Assembly (NCBI GenBank): GCA_036346275.1
Contig: CM070728.1
Span: 17,818,723-17,882,722 of the forward strand
DNA from: Otatea glauca
Taxonomy: Eukaryota; Streptophyta; Magnoliopsida; Poales; Poaceae
DNA: 64,000 nucleotides
Reading direction: 5' to 3'
Position 1 is the first letter of the stretch, and each line of letters starts with the position of its first letter. Shown piece by piece: positions 47,698 to 58,524 of the stretch. Both the position numbers and the translations under genes were made by a program. The notes beneath the pieces were generated by a model. That model saw only the letters and a program-made list of their open reading frames with translations. It ran no database searches and was not told where the DNA came from.

Positions 47698-50600
47698 TGT
47701 GATAACCCGGGGTTATCGAAATTAATAAAAATAATTAAGCAACTAAGCAAGTAATAAAAACTGATTAGGCAAAAGAATTAAAATGTAAGGGATTTGAGAA
47801 TTGCCGTTAGTCCCGCAGTGAAGGTATCGCTCATCGATATACCTGATCTGTCCGGGGGCCAAATCGGCACCTCTCGCTAGACCGGGGTTCATCATTTGGC
47901 AATTAGGATCTTACCTGGTACGGTTGTGAGTACCGTTAGTAAAATGAGCAAGTTATGACCTTTTTACCCTTAGGGCCAATAGCAACCAGAAAAAGCTCAA
48001 AGGCAGAAAGGTAAAATGGTAGCAGGGGAGTGAATAAAAGCCAGTGAGTGCCAGCCAAGAGGCAGCAAGCAACCATCTCACAGCCAGCACATTTGCAGCC
48101 ATCGCCACACACAAATTGACGCCCCCAATAGCCAGTGCTCTCATCCCCCTCAAGAACACAAGAGCACAGTTATTAGTAAGCCCAGCCGAAGGAAGCCAGA
48201 AGAGGGAGGACGAGTCCAGAAGAGGGGGTGGAAGATCTCCATAAGAGAGGTCAAGCAAGGTGACCCAAAGAAGGTGGAGGTAGCTAGAAGCAAGAAAGGT
48301 AGCACCATCCCCTTCCTCACCTCATCAACCCCATCAGCATCTCGCAAGCTACATCAACACACCCAAGTGCACATTGCCCTTAGTGCTAGCAGTAGCAACA
48401 ATGTAGGGTAGAATGTCCAGAGGGTAGATTGGGGCAGTATACGGCCAATGGGGTAGGGTAGAGGATAGATCGGGCCTGACCCCCATGGTCTCAGTAGTTG
48501 GGATAGCTAGTAGGGCAATGAAGGGTGTCCTAGCCCTACCCAGCACTCCCCCGACGTGTGGGCAAGGCTAGTGTCGTATCCTTCCCTTCATGAGTAGATC
48601 AAACACCCCCCCCCCCCAACGTTTATCATAGACCCCCTCATTCTAAAGCAAAATCAGTAAGCATCAAGCAAAAATCATCAAAAGAAAAATGGGGTAGAAA
48701 CCCTAGGTTTGGTAGAGCTGTGTGCAGCCGAGAGGGAGGGGAGAGGAGAAGTGGAGGGGGAGCTCGGGTCCGAGATGGCACAGGAAGAAGAGCTCGGGCC
48801 AACCCAAGCCAAGGTAAGACGGGGGAGGCTGAAGCCGATGGCCAGTAGGGCAGGGTCGCGCGCACGCTTGGAGAGCTGAGAGGGGAGGAGGCGTTGGTGC
48901 ATGGCCAGGCCACGCCGACCGAGACCAGTGTCGGCAGGGCCGCAAGCCAAGGGAGGTCAGCCAGGGCTGGTGGAGCAGGGTCGGAGCTGCGCGGGGGAGA
49001 GCTCGACCAGGAGGAGGCCCAGGAGGCAGTCGATCGGAGGTAGGAGAGGAGCCAACTGCAGGGAGAAGAGAGAAGAGGGAGAGTAGAGGTAGGGGGAGAA
49101 GAAGCAGTCTGCAAGAGGAGAGTAGGGGCGAAGCAGCCGAGAGCAAGGCTATCGGCCAAGAAAAGGGCAAGCAGAGAAAGGAAAAAGAGAAGAGGAGAGA
49201 AGGAAGAAAAGGAAAAAGAAAAGAGAAGGAAAGAAAAAGAGAAGAGAAGAAAAAGGAAAGGAGGAAATGGGAAGAGAGAAAAGAAGAGAGAAAAAGTGAG
49301 GGGAAAAGGGCAGGAAAAATAATTCGTGCCGCAGACCGCGTTGATTTTGTTGATCAACTTGCGGATCGCTTAAAAATCGACAACTGGTATGAATTAAATA
49401 GTGCCAAGATAAATTGTATGGTAGATCAAAAATTGGTTGGACGCAAGAATAAATTGTTCACCTTAATTACCCTAGTTGATGCTTTTTGCTTTCAGGATCA
49501 GACCTGAGCATTCCAGTCAATCAGATCCAGGATACGAGTGAGGTCGAATATATCAATCCTAATACATGCAAGCTTTCCTTTAATCATGTCTTGTTAAATG
49601 TTTATAACTGCTTTTATGCTTATCTATATCATCACTGCATTGAAAAGCTTATATTGCAATTGGAAACCTTAAATCGGACTCGGATGGAAATATGGTTTGT
49701 GAATGAGTTGATGAGATGGTAAATGGAATTTCGGAAATGATGTTTGGCTCATCCAATGAATGGAGCCGTGAATGTGTTCGTATCTTTATGTATGGTGGGT
49801 AGAGAGCGCTGAAGAGGAGGTAATAGCCGGCAGGGTCCTCTACATAGGCTATAATATAAGGTCAACCAACTACGTTTGGGCAATGAGCTGTATTCCAGTA
49901 TCAACTATAGTGAGTGAAATCGACCAGAAAAGGTTGTCCTATAAATGTACTATGATCTCCACATTGATGGTTATGTAGTTAACTAGGAGTGTGAATCTGG
50001 GTATATCGGGAATCCCAGTGACGGACACGATATCAGCTGCGGTTGATCAGGCGCTATATTTAAAGCCTAGGGGAGTATCAGTGCTGCTGCGGTAGCATGA
50101 TACAACTGGTATACTGAGGATATGTGGGGGAAAATCGAGGACACCACTACTCGTTGGCTACCAGGGTTGGAGATCAAAATGCTAAATTAGTGATAAACGT
50201 TCTGAGGCCTCACAGGATAAAGTCGCTATGGCTAAAAATGATACGAACCTGCACAGGGTTAAAAATCATGAATTCATACTTGTCTCCTAGATTGGAGGCT
50301 ACAGAAGCTAAGTCTACCTCATATACGAGTGCTAGTAGCTAGTTTTGAAAATTTAAAATAAACAACCCTTACAGAAAACCAAAAACCTAATTTTTGTAAA
50401 AGTGGATGTTGAGGAAAGGTGAGTATTAGTTGGAGTTTGGATGGATTAAGAGAAAATCATTTACTGCGTTTGCTAATTATGCTTACTGAGCACTTTTGCA
50501 CTCACTCTTGCTAAATCCCCCTTTTCTAGAGAATGGCCCCGGTGCTCAAGCTTCTGGATGGGTTGATGAGGCGGCTGAGTTCTATCAGGAGGGGTAGAAG

Positions 50601-50873
50601 GGATGAGTAGTCCTGCATCGGTTTTGTCAAACTTTTGGTGTAATTAGTAGTTATGTAATATCTTTTTGTTGCTCTTGGATCTAATGTATCCTTATGGTAC
50701 TGGACATATAGCCCTGCGTGGCTTGGTTTGTAATATATTTATATTCAGTCTCTAATTATTGTTCTGTTGCAACACTCTGAACACGGTGTACTAACTGATA
50801 AAATATTGAGTGTGCTCGATGTTTTGATTAGCTAGTATATCGAGATTAGCGTAATTATCTCTATGTGGTGACA
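47698..50873 (+). mobile_element. Putative long solo LTR (gypsy type), ~3.2 kb
   Basis: It starts TGTGATAACCCGGGG, like the TGTxATxxCCCGG starts of long gypsy LTRs, and appears to end GTGGTGACA near 50873. The middle includes a ~250-bp polypurine tract. No gag or pol is encoded. Flanking pentamers do not match convincingly, so borders and class are tentative. Confidence 0.4.
49060..49310 (+). repeat. Polypurine (GA-rich) tract
   Basis: About 250 bp almost free of pyrimidines on the plus strand (GAAGAGAGAAGAGGGAGAG and similar). Long minus-strand frames here (Ser/Leu/Phe-rich) are compositional artefacts. Confidence 0.85.
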
Positions 50874-51444
50874 GTGCTACTATCGTTACCCTGGTCTAAT
50901 TATACGGGTTGCCACATGTTGTCAACGAAGAACTGCATCTCGGAATATCTCCACTATATGCTCAGTTTACACAAGGACGAAGGTAAAACACAAAGCGCGA
51001 AGTTGTTAGGATTTAGTCACCTAATTCTTGAGATATTAAAGTTGAAGCTGATAATGTTGCTAATAATTAGTTTACGGTCTGTACACCAGGTGATTATCGT
51101 TGTGTTATTTATCAAAAGTTGGAACTAGTCTTGATTAAAAAAAACAAGACGTCAAATTGGAACCTTTTTGGGCAACTGTTATGGCAAACGTAAGGAAAAG
51201 GACCCATCGAGAGATTTAAACAGGATTAGGACTACAAGCCAAATGTTTTTTTTTTTCTTAATTGTAACCTTCGTTAAGCTTGTGTACCAAAAGGAACTCG
51301 ACAAGATACAGCCGCCGAACGTAGGAGTATTCAATTGAGCATTGGACAAAAGAAGTATTTTATTTTTGAGACGGCCAGAAGAAATCTTGAAGGTTACAAT
51401 ACTAATCGTTTCTTCAAAATATTCTCCTTCCATTATCCCCGACC

Positions 51445-51450
51445 TATATA
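51445..51450 (+). promoter_or_regulatory. TATA box of SCPL gene B
   Basis: CCTATATAGAG about 60 nt before the chosen ATG at 51508, with a CATC-rich leader between. Confidence 0.5.
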
Positions 51451-51507
51451 GAGACCATCCAAATCTTTGTCATCTTGACAACAGCTACTCATTTCATCAG
51501 AAAAAAA

Positions 51508-53705
51508 ATGAGGAGCACTTCCTTCTGTTTCTTTCTTCTCATTTGCGTGGCCGAGTTGCACGCAAATGCATCACAAGAGGCTCGATTCAGAGAGTTCATC
51601 CAATCCAGAAGGAGCAGCACTGATAGTAGCAGCAATTCTTATAGCGTACATGAATCGGGTGTAACAGATACTAGTAGCCTCCTAGCAGAGCACTCTGTCT
51701 ATGATCAGAGCAATCCGAAGGCCGCCGATAAGATCACGGCATTGCCGGGGCAGCCTAAGGACGTCAGCTTCAACCAGTACGGCGGGTATGTGACCGTGGA
51801 CGAGAAGAACGGCCGCGCGCTTTTCTACTACTTCGTGGAGGCAACGAGTGATGCGGCGACAAAGCCACTCCTGTTGTGGCTCAATGGAGGTTTGACTACT
51901 GCGATATACATTGTTATATGCAGCATTGAAACTGTCTCCATGTGTAACAATCTTGCACTGTCTGGATTTCTGATATTATAATTGATGTATATACAGGTCC
52001 TGGATGCTCATCAGTTGGCTATGGAGCAATGATAGAACTTGGCCCGTTCCGCATAAGCAGCGACAACAAAACTCTCAGCAGAAACGAGCACGCCTGGAAC
52101 AACGGTGAGTTAGAACAATTAGCAGTATCCTTGTTTCTCTTTCTTTACGATCCAAGTGGCATGAGAGGCTATGGCAGACCGGCCTAGCAAGGTCTTGCCT
52201 GCCGTCACCGTCAGGTTTGGCGTGGCAGAACTTGATATGCTCCTGGTCTATACGTACCATGTATGCAACTCTTATGCACTTGTAAAATTTTGCAGTGGCT
52301 AATGTGATCTTCCTGGAATCACCTGCTGGCGTCGGATTTTCCTACTCCAACACATCTTCCGACTACGATAAGAGTGGAGACCAAAAGACCGCGGATGACT
52401 CATTTGTCTTCCTGATCAATTGGCTTGAGAGGTTCCCTGAATATAAAGGGCGCGCCTTCTACATCTCCGGGGAGAGCTATGCTGGACACTATGCACCGCA
52501 GCTTGCAGCCACCATCCTGAGTCACAACATAAATACAAGTACAAGAACTGCAATAAACCTACGTGGTACCTTGGTACGTGTGATTAAGCGATTGATCTAG
52601 CATAATCAACACAGAAAGACATCTACACTTTTTATCATGGGCCTTGCTTCAGTACACCTCAGTTAGTGCATCTCTACTTGTTAAGGTTGGCAATCCATGT
52701 CTTGACGATTACAAGAATATAAAGGGGCAAATTGACTACTTGTGGAGCCATGGGGTGATATCAGATGAGGTGTGGGCCAACATCACCAAGAGCTGCAATT
52801 TTAACCCGTCGGATGGTAACGTATGCTCTGATGCTATGGCCGCATATGATTCTGGAAACATTGATCCCTACGACATATACGGACCAGTCTGCATCAACGG
52901 ACACAATGGAAAATACTACCCCAGCCGCTATGTAAGAGCGTACCTCTGAATCTGATATGGAGTACGGTTTTCCTGAATATTTGCTTTCTGAAAATTATCT
53001 GTTCTAAATTGTGCAGGTACCGGGGTATGATCCATGTAGCAACTATTATATCCACGCTTACCTCAATGATCCTATGGTGCAAAAGGCTTTCCATGCTAGA
53101 ACGACAAAGTGGTCAGGCTGCACGTAAGATCGCTTAATTGGGAGCACAAACTACTAATGAGCAAACAGTCTGTCCACTCGCCATTTTCCTTAACTGATGT
53201 TACTTGTGTAGAACCTTGCACTGGAAAGATGCACCGGTGTCCATGGTGCCAACACTCAAATGGCTAGTAGAGCACGGACTGCCGGTGTGGTTGTTTAGGC
53301 AACATGGCATTCCAGATTGACCTATCAGTACTTATCTACCAAAGTGTAAGTGTGTAACAAACACATATTTTCAGTGGTGATTTCGACTCCGTATGCCCGC
53401 TTACCGCCACGAGGTACTCCGTCCATGACTTTGACCTCACTGTCACGGAGCCATGGCGCCCATGGACAGTAAACAAAGAGGTAAACATTGCTACCAAATC
53501 TGTTCTGCAGTTGTGTATTGAAACTGTGATAGCCTTGTCCTTGTTGCAGGTTGGAGGATATGTTCAACAATACAGGGGCGGTTTTGTGTTTGTTTCTGTG
53601 AGGGGAGCTGGGCATCAAGTCCCTTATTTCGAGCCTGAGAAAGCACTAATATTGGTCAGCTCCTTCCTGAAAGGAACGCTTCCGCCTTATGTAAAGGAGC
53701 AGTAA
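51508..53705 (+). CDS. SCPL gene B: secreted serine carboxypeptidase-like protein (peptidase S10)
   Basis: Eight exons: 51508-51889, 51997-52104, 52296-52573, 52686-52931, 53017-53123, 53212-53298, 53375-53480 and 53550-53705, giving 489 codons. The ATG at 51508 was preferred over the in-frame one at 51475 because it begins the signal peptide (MRSTSFCFFLLICVAELHA) and lies after the leader. Family motifs: LNGGPGCSS, ESPAGVGFSYSN, Ser224 in GESYAGHYAP, Asp405 in SGDFDSVCP and His460 in GAGHQVP, all present. Exon 6 ends AG followed by GCAACA, so intron 6 appears to be a GC-AG intron, as in the pseudogene at 38 kb. Exon lengths 246 (exon 4) and 156 (exon 8) equal those of gene A. Expected to be glycosylated and vacuolar or secreted. 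Substrate unknown; it could be a peptidase, acyltransferase or lyase of this fold. Confidence 0.95.
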
Positions 53706-53799
53706 TTTGTGATTTGAGTGAAATTCTGCATGAAATGCAAGCTTGAGCACCGCATATCGGGTGCCACGCAGCTATATATGCTGTTACTTTTATTACGAA

Positions 53800-56700
53800 C
53801 TAGCAAGATGGCTCGCGCATTTGCGCGTGCATCATTTTTAAAGTATATTTAAATGACTTGATAATATATATACGATTTTTTTATCAAAAATATATCAATA
53901 CAAAACACAATTTGTGATATTTTGATATTGTATATTATAGGAGAGAATATATTTACTCCGTTTCTCAGTACTTATCACATGTGATCGAAACTTTTTTCTA
54001 CGAATACTTGCATAGAAAAATAGTAAACATAGCATAATATAATATTTTCTATTTATATCATCATTTCTTAATTTCATTATTACAATGTTTGTCTCTTTCT
54101 TTCTGTACTTCTTTTATTGCACATCATATTGCTCATACCGGTATAACTGAGTGAACAACTGTCGATGTATCACCCTTTTAATCTCTTCGTTCCGTGGAGA
54201 TCCACCAAATAAAGAGTTAGAATTTTTTTTGAGAATTTTTAGTATATTCTATATTATTTTAGCGACTATAAAAAACGTGTAATCAACTTTTATTACATAA
54301 TAGTTAATAATAATAATATATATATATATATACAAATCAAATTACTTACCTTATTTTATTTCCCCACTTAAATTAGCATATTTCTAAAATTTTAATTCTG
54401 AATAAAATGAAAAATTATATTTTTCACTTAGTATGGAATTAAAAAATAGTCCCTAAATTCCTTTTATTTTTATTCTTATATTATTTATATTTAATTTTGA
54501 AAATCAAGTTTTGATTTAGAATTTGTATGAAAATAACATGACTAATTTCATTTTGTTCTTTATTCCAAATTTATGTTAATTTTTACTTAATTTTGCATAT
54601 CGGTTGTAATGTAGAAATCGTATACAAATCCAACTACTATTTTTTATATAATTTATATTATGTATTTTAGCAATGTACATGTTTAATTTGGACTTCATAT
54701 GAAAGTTAAATGGTTGATTTTTATTTATTTATTATTCTGAATTTCTGGTATTTTTATTGTTTTTAGTATGAGCTCTTTCTTTTAATCTAAGCCATTGATT
54801 TTATTTTTATTTAGTTTTGAATATTAGTTTTGGATTACAATTAATAATACAAATCTAATTGCTAATTTTTACCTAATTTTTATTCTGAATTTTAGTAATG
54901 TACGTGTTTTAATTTAGAGTTCATATGAAAATCAATGTCTAATTTATTTTTATTTTTTATTCCGAATTTTTGTTAATTTTTTGTTGTACTTCACATAGAC
55001 TCTTTCTTTTAATCTAAGCCGTTATAATTCAGACCCGCTAGATAGACGGTTAGACGTTTTTTGAAATAGTAACATCAAATCTAATGGCTATTATAGTTCA
55101 ACTTAGTTAAGGTTCACTAAATTAAGGGTTATATGTTTTGATTTTTTATGAGAATTTCTAGCATTTTATTTTCTTAACAACTCTACATGATATGCTATTG
55201 AAGCGTTGTAGGACCGGTCTTGACCCCGTGACCCAGTATAGGATGGGCGTAATGCTTTCTGATGAAGCCCAGAACACTATTACCACATCAATTTGTTTTC
55301 TTTGATCAGGTCGGTGTCATACTTGGTGTTGAATCTATCATAGACGAACCAAGAGATAAAAAAGAATAAATCTAAGAAATCCTGATTTTGTGGGAGTTAG
55401 ATTGGGAGATCAGGAGGCGCATTCTTCCACGTATTTCTGTTTTTTTTTCTGGCTACGCAAGTAAAAGGATTCGAAGGGCGATCGAGCTCGTGCAATGTTA
55501 TTATTTTTCCGTTCTTTTCTTTCCTCGGGAGCACTTGGACGAGGAGCACCAGCAGACATCATGGCGTTCAAGGGATAAGTCTATATATAGTAAATATCTT
55601 GATTTATTTGTTTCTCGACAAAACCGATCTACTTTTAGGGAGTTCTTAGAAAAACCAAATCAAATACAAATTAGTTTTGGGGTTGCGTGACTTTTATGTT
55701 ATGGCTGAACCAACATGAGGTCATTTGTATTTTCTTTAATTGCATGCATTGAGTCACATCGATGTGTATTGTCTGTATAAGGCCAAGGTGCGTCCAATGT
55801 AATGTCAGAGTTTATGTGCTGATTTGTTGGTTATGATTTACTAATCAAAATTATAATTAGACTTAATCACACATGAGATCCAGATGTATCGATCCGCCCC
55901 TACCATGTAAGTTTTGTCTTTTATTTTGATTTTATACTACAAAGCAATATATATATCTACTCAATAGCATCTAATGGTCAATATGATGCATTTTTAATTA
56001 GAGTCCACCAGATTAAAGGCTAGATATTTTGCTTTTTTTTTTATAATTTCTAGTCTATTTCTCAAAGATCCAATGACAGTTGTAAATAAACCCACCAGAT
56101 TAAGGGCTAGATATTTTGCTTTTTTGTGAGAATTTCTAGTCTAACTCTCATGAGCTTTATTTCTAGTGTATTTCTCAAAGATCCAATGGCAATTGTAAAT
56201 AAGGCCCATAAGATTAAGGGCTAGATATTTTGCTTTTACGCAAGTAAAAGGATTCGAAGGGCGATCGAGCTCGTGCAATGTTATTATTTTTCCGTTCTTT
56301 TCTTTCCTCGGGAGCACTTGGACGAGGAGCACCAGCAGACATCATGGTGTTCAGGGGATAAGTCTATATACAGTAAATATCTTGATTTATTTATTTCTCG
56401 ACCAAACTGATCTACTTTTAGGGAGTTCTTAGAAAAACCAAATCAAATACAAATTAGTTTTGGGGCTGCATGACTTTTATGTTATGGCTGAACCAACATG
56501 AGGTCATTTGTATTTTCTTTAATTGTATGCATTGAGTCACATCGATGTGTATTGTCTGTATAAGACCAAGGTGCGTCCAATGTAATGTCAGAGTTCATGT
56601 GCTGATTTGTTGGTTATGATTTACTAATCAAAATTATAATTAGGCTTAATCACGCATGAGATCCAGATGTATCGATCCGCCCCTACCATGTAAGTTTTGT

Positions 56701-57092
56701 CTTTTATTTTGATTTTATACTACAAAGCAATATATATATCTACTCAATAGCATCTAATGGTCAATATGATGCATTTTTAATTAGGGTCCACCAGATTAAA
56801 GTCTAGATATTTTGCTTTTTTTTATATAATTTCTAGTCTATTTCTCAAAGATCCAATGACAGTTGTAAATAAACCCACCAGATTAAGGGCTAGATATTTT
56901 GCTTTTTTGTGGGAATTTCTAATCCAACTCTCATGGGCTTTATTTCTAGTGTATTTCTCAAAGATCCAATGGCAATTGTAAATAAGGCCCATGAGATTAA
57001 GGGCTAGATATTTTACTTTTTTGTGGGAATTTCTAGCCTATTTCTCTTTTTTCTTAGCGACTCTCATGAGCTTTTAATATATAATAGATAGA
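53800..57092 (-). mobile_element. Helitron, ~3.3 kb, with internal tandem duplication
   Basis: Read on the minus strand it begins A|TCTATCTATTATATATTAAA and ends with GCGCAAATGCGC, a perfect short hairpin, then GAGCCATCTTG and CTAG|T. It has no terminal inverted repeats and no target duplication. The inside is very AT-rich and no Rep/helicase was seen. Its 3' end lies 95 bp after the stop of SCPL gene B, so it may contain or abut that gene's polyadenylation region. A second element with the same 5' end begins at 63869. Confidence 0.65.
55454..57019. repeat. 783-bp tandem duplication
   Basis: Units 55454-56236 and 56237-~57019 both begin TACGCAAGTAAAAGGATTCG and differ at only a few percent of positions, so the duplication is recent. 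Each unit ends with three shorter repeats of AGATTAAGGGCTAGATATTT and TTTCTCAAAGATCCAATG segments. A 100-codon open frame (55388-55690) starts before unit 1 and is not recognised. Confidence 0.85.
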
Positions 57093-58524
57093 TTCCTGAA
57101 TGTCGATTCTGCTTGTTTGAGATCATTAGTTTCAGAATTCTTGTTCTTAGGGCAGAGCGAGGAATTGTTGCCGAACTAGCCAAAAAAGTGTGGGGGAAAA
57201 ACGTGCAACTGTGTGTCACAGACTAAATCCATAATGAAAATCCCCAACCGTTCTCAAATCTTACCTTGACATCGACGATTCTGCGATTGACCGGATTTGG
57301 CCTCCACGTTCCAGCCCCGCCTGCGCTGACTGTGCCCGAGTGCTCGTGCAGTCGTGCGCTGTGTTGCCACTGCCAGGCTCCGCTCCTCCGCGGGTGCGCG
57401 TACGCGGGGTCAATGGCCATTGGCCGATGTGGCTGGAAGCCGTGGGCTGAGGGGAAAGCGAGGGTTAACGTCTCACGGAGCGCGCGCCGTGCCGCCGATG
57501 CGCGTGCCGGGCGGGTTCGCCGTGCGTTTTGCTCGGTCAGGCGTGGTCACGCGGCTGACATGACACCGTGCGACGTGTGTTAGATCACAAGTGTGCGTGC
57601 GTGCTGCGAATCAGGACCGATCTTTCGGCACCTGGGACGTCAGCCGCGCGGGGAGCTGGGTCGTTTGTCCTGGATCTGCACTCTGCAAGCTGTAAAGCTC
57701 GCCACGCTGGGAGATTGGCCGAGGCCGCAGCTACATATCCACCGGGAAGTCGGCGCGGTGATCCTGCGAGTTGCGTCGTGGCAACGCGTCAGGCGACCCG
57801 CCGGTTGGCTTGTCCGACCTGGATGGAAGGCGCGCCGTCGCGCCCCGGGCGGCGGCCTAATCTAACCTGATTCTTGCGAGTCTTTGGTCTTTTTTGCTCC
57901 TTGCTTTAATGTTTTTTTTTGGCAACTTTAGCCCGAACAAAATTACAAATATAACGCCATTCTAGCCACTTCCTACCGTGCGGATGGGCTGGCGCGTGCT
58001 TGTTGGCCCGATGGTGTAGTCCGAATCTGGTTGTAGGCGATGCCAGCTAGGCTTAGGTTTACATTACCCAACTATACTCGGAAATCGCCCCTCGGGCAGT
58101 ATCGATTTTCGTCGAAAATTGGTAGAAATCGAATGAATTGTAAAGTCAAACCTTTTGAACTCAGTGGTCAAACAACGACAAAATAAAGCGAAAACTGACC
58201 GGTTTTATTTTCGACCGGTTTATATCGAAAATCGGCACACTCAGCGAAAATTGAAAAAAATTCAAGGAAAATTGGGAAAAATGCAGAAAATGCTGGATAT
58301 TCAAGTAAAAGTAACGTGAGAACTCAAAACAATGACCTCTTATACGTAAGTTCTATTTTTGTGATGACATGATAAAAGGTTAGGGCATTTGTAGGACAAT
58401 CAAGGATATTCGATGAATGATTAGCACTACTAGGAAAACAATTATTAATGATGCGAGATGTAGTCATTAAAAGTCACTAACAGCCCGTCGTTCAAGCCTC
58501 CACAGTTAATAGTACTAACGACTA
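57093..58524. other. Gene-free stretch with GC-rich island
   Basis: 57250-57860 is CpG-rich with overlapping frames on both strands, none recognisable. 58080-58290 is AT-rich with ATTTTCGTCGAAAAT/ACCGGTTTT motifs similar to the MULE-like insertion at 13253-13618. Confidence 0.4.

Noticed and set aside
48638..49357. 239-codon minus-strand frame rich in Ser, Leu, Phe and Pro
   Set aside because: Created by the GA-rich/CT-rich tract; the composition is entirely that of the repeat.
55388..55690. 100-codon frame at the start of the 783-bp tandem unit
   Set aside because: The second copy of the unit does not keep the upstream start, and no family resemblance is seen.
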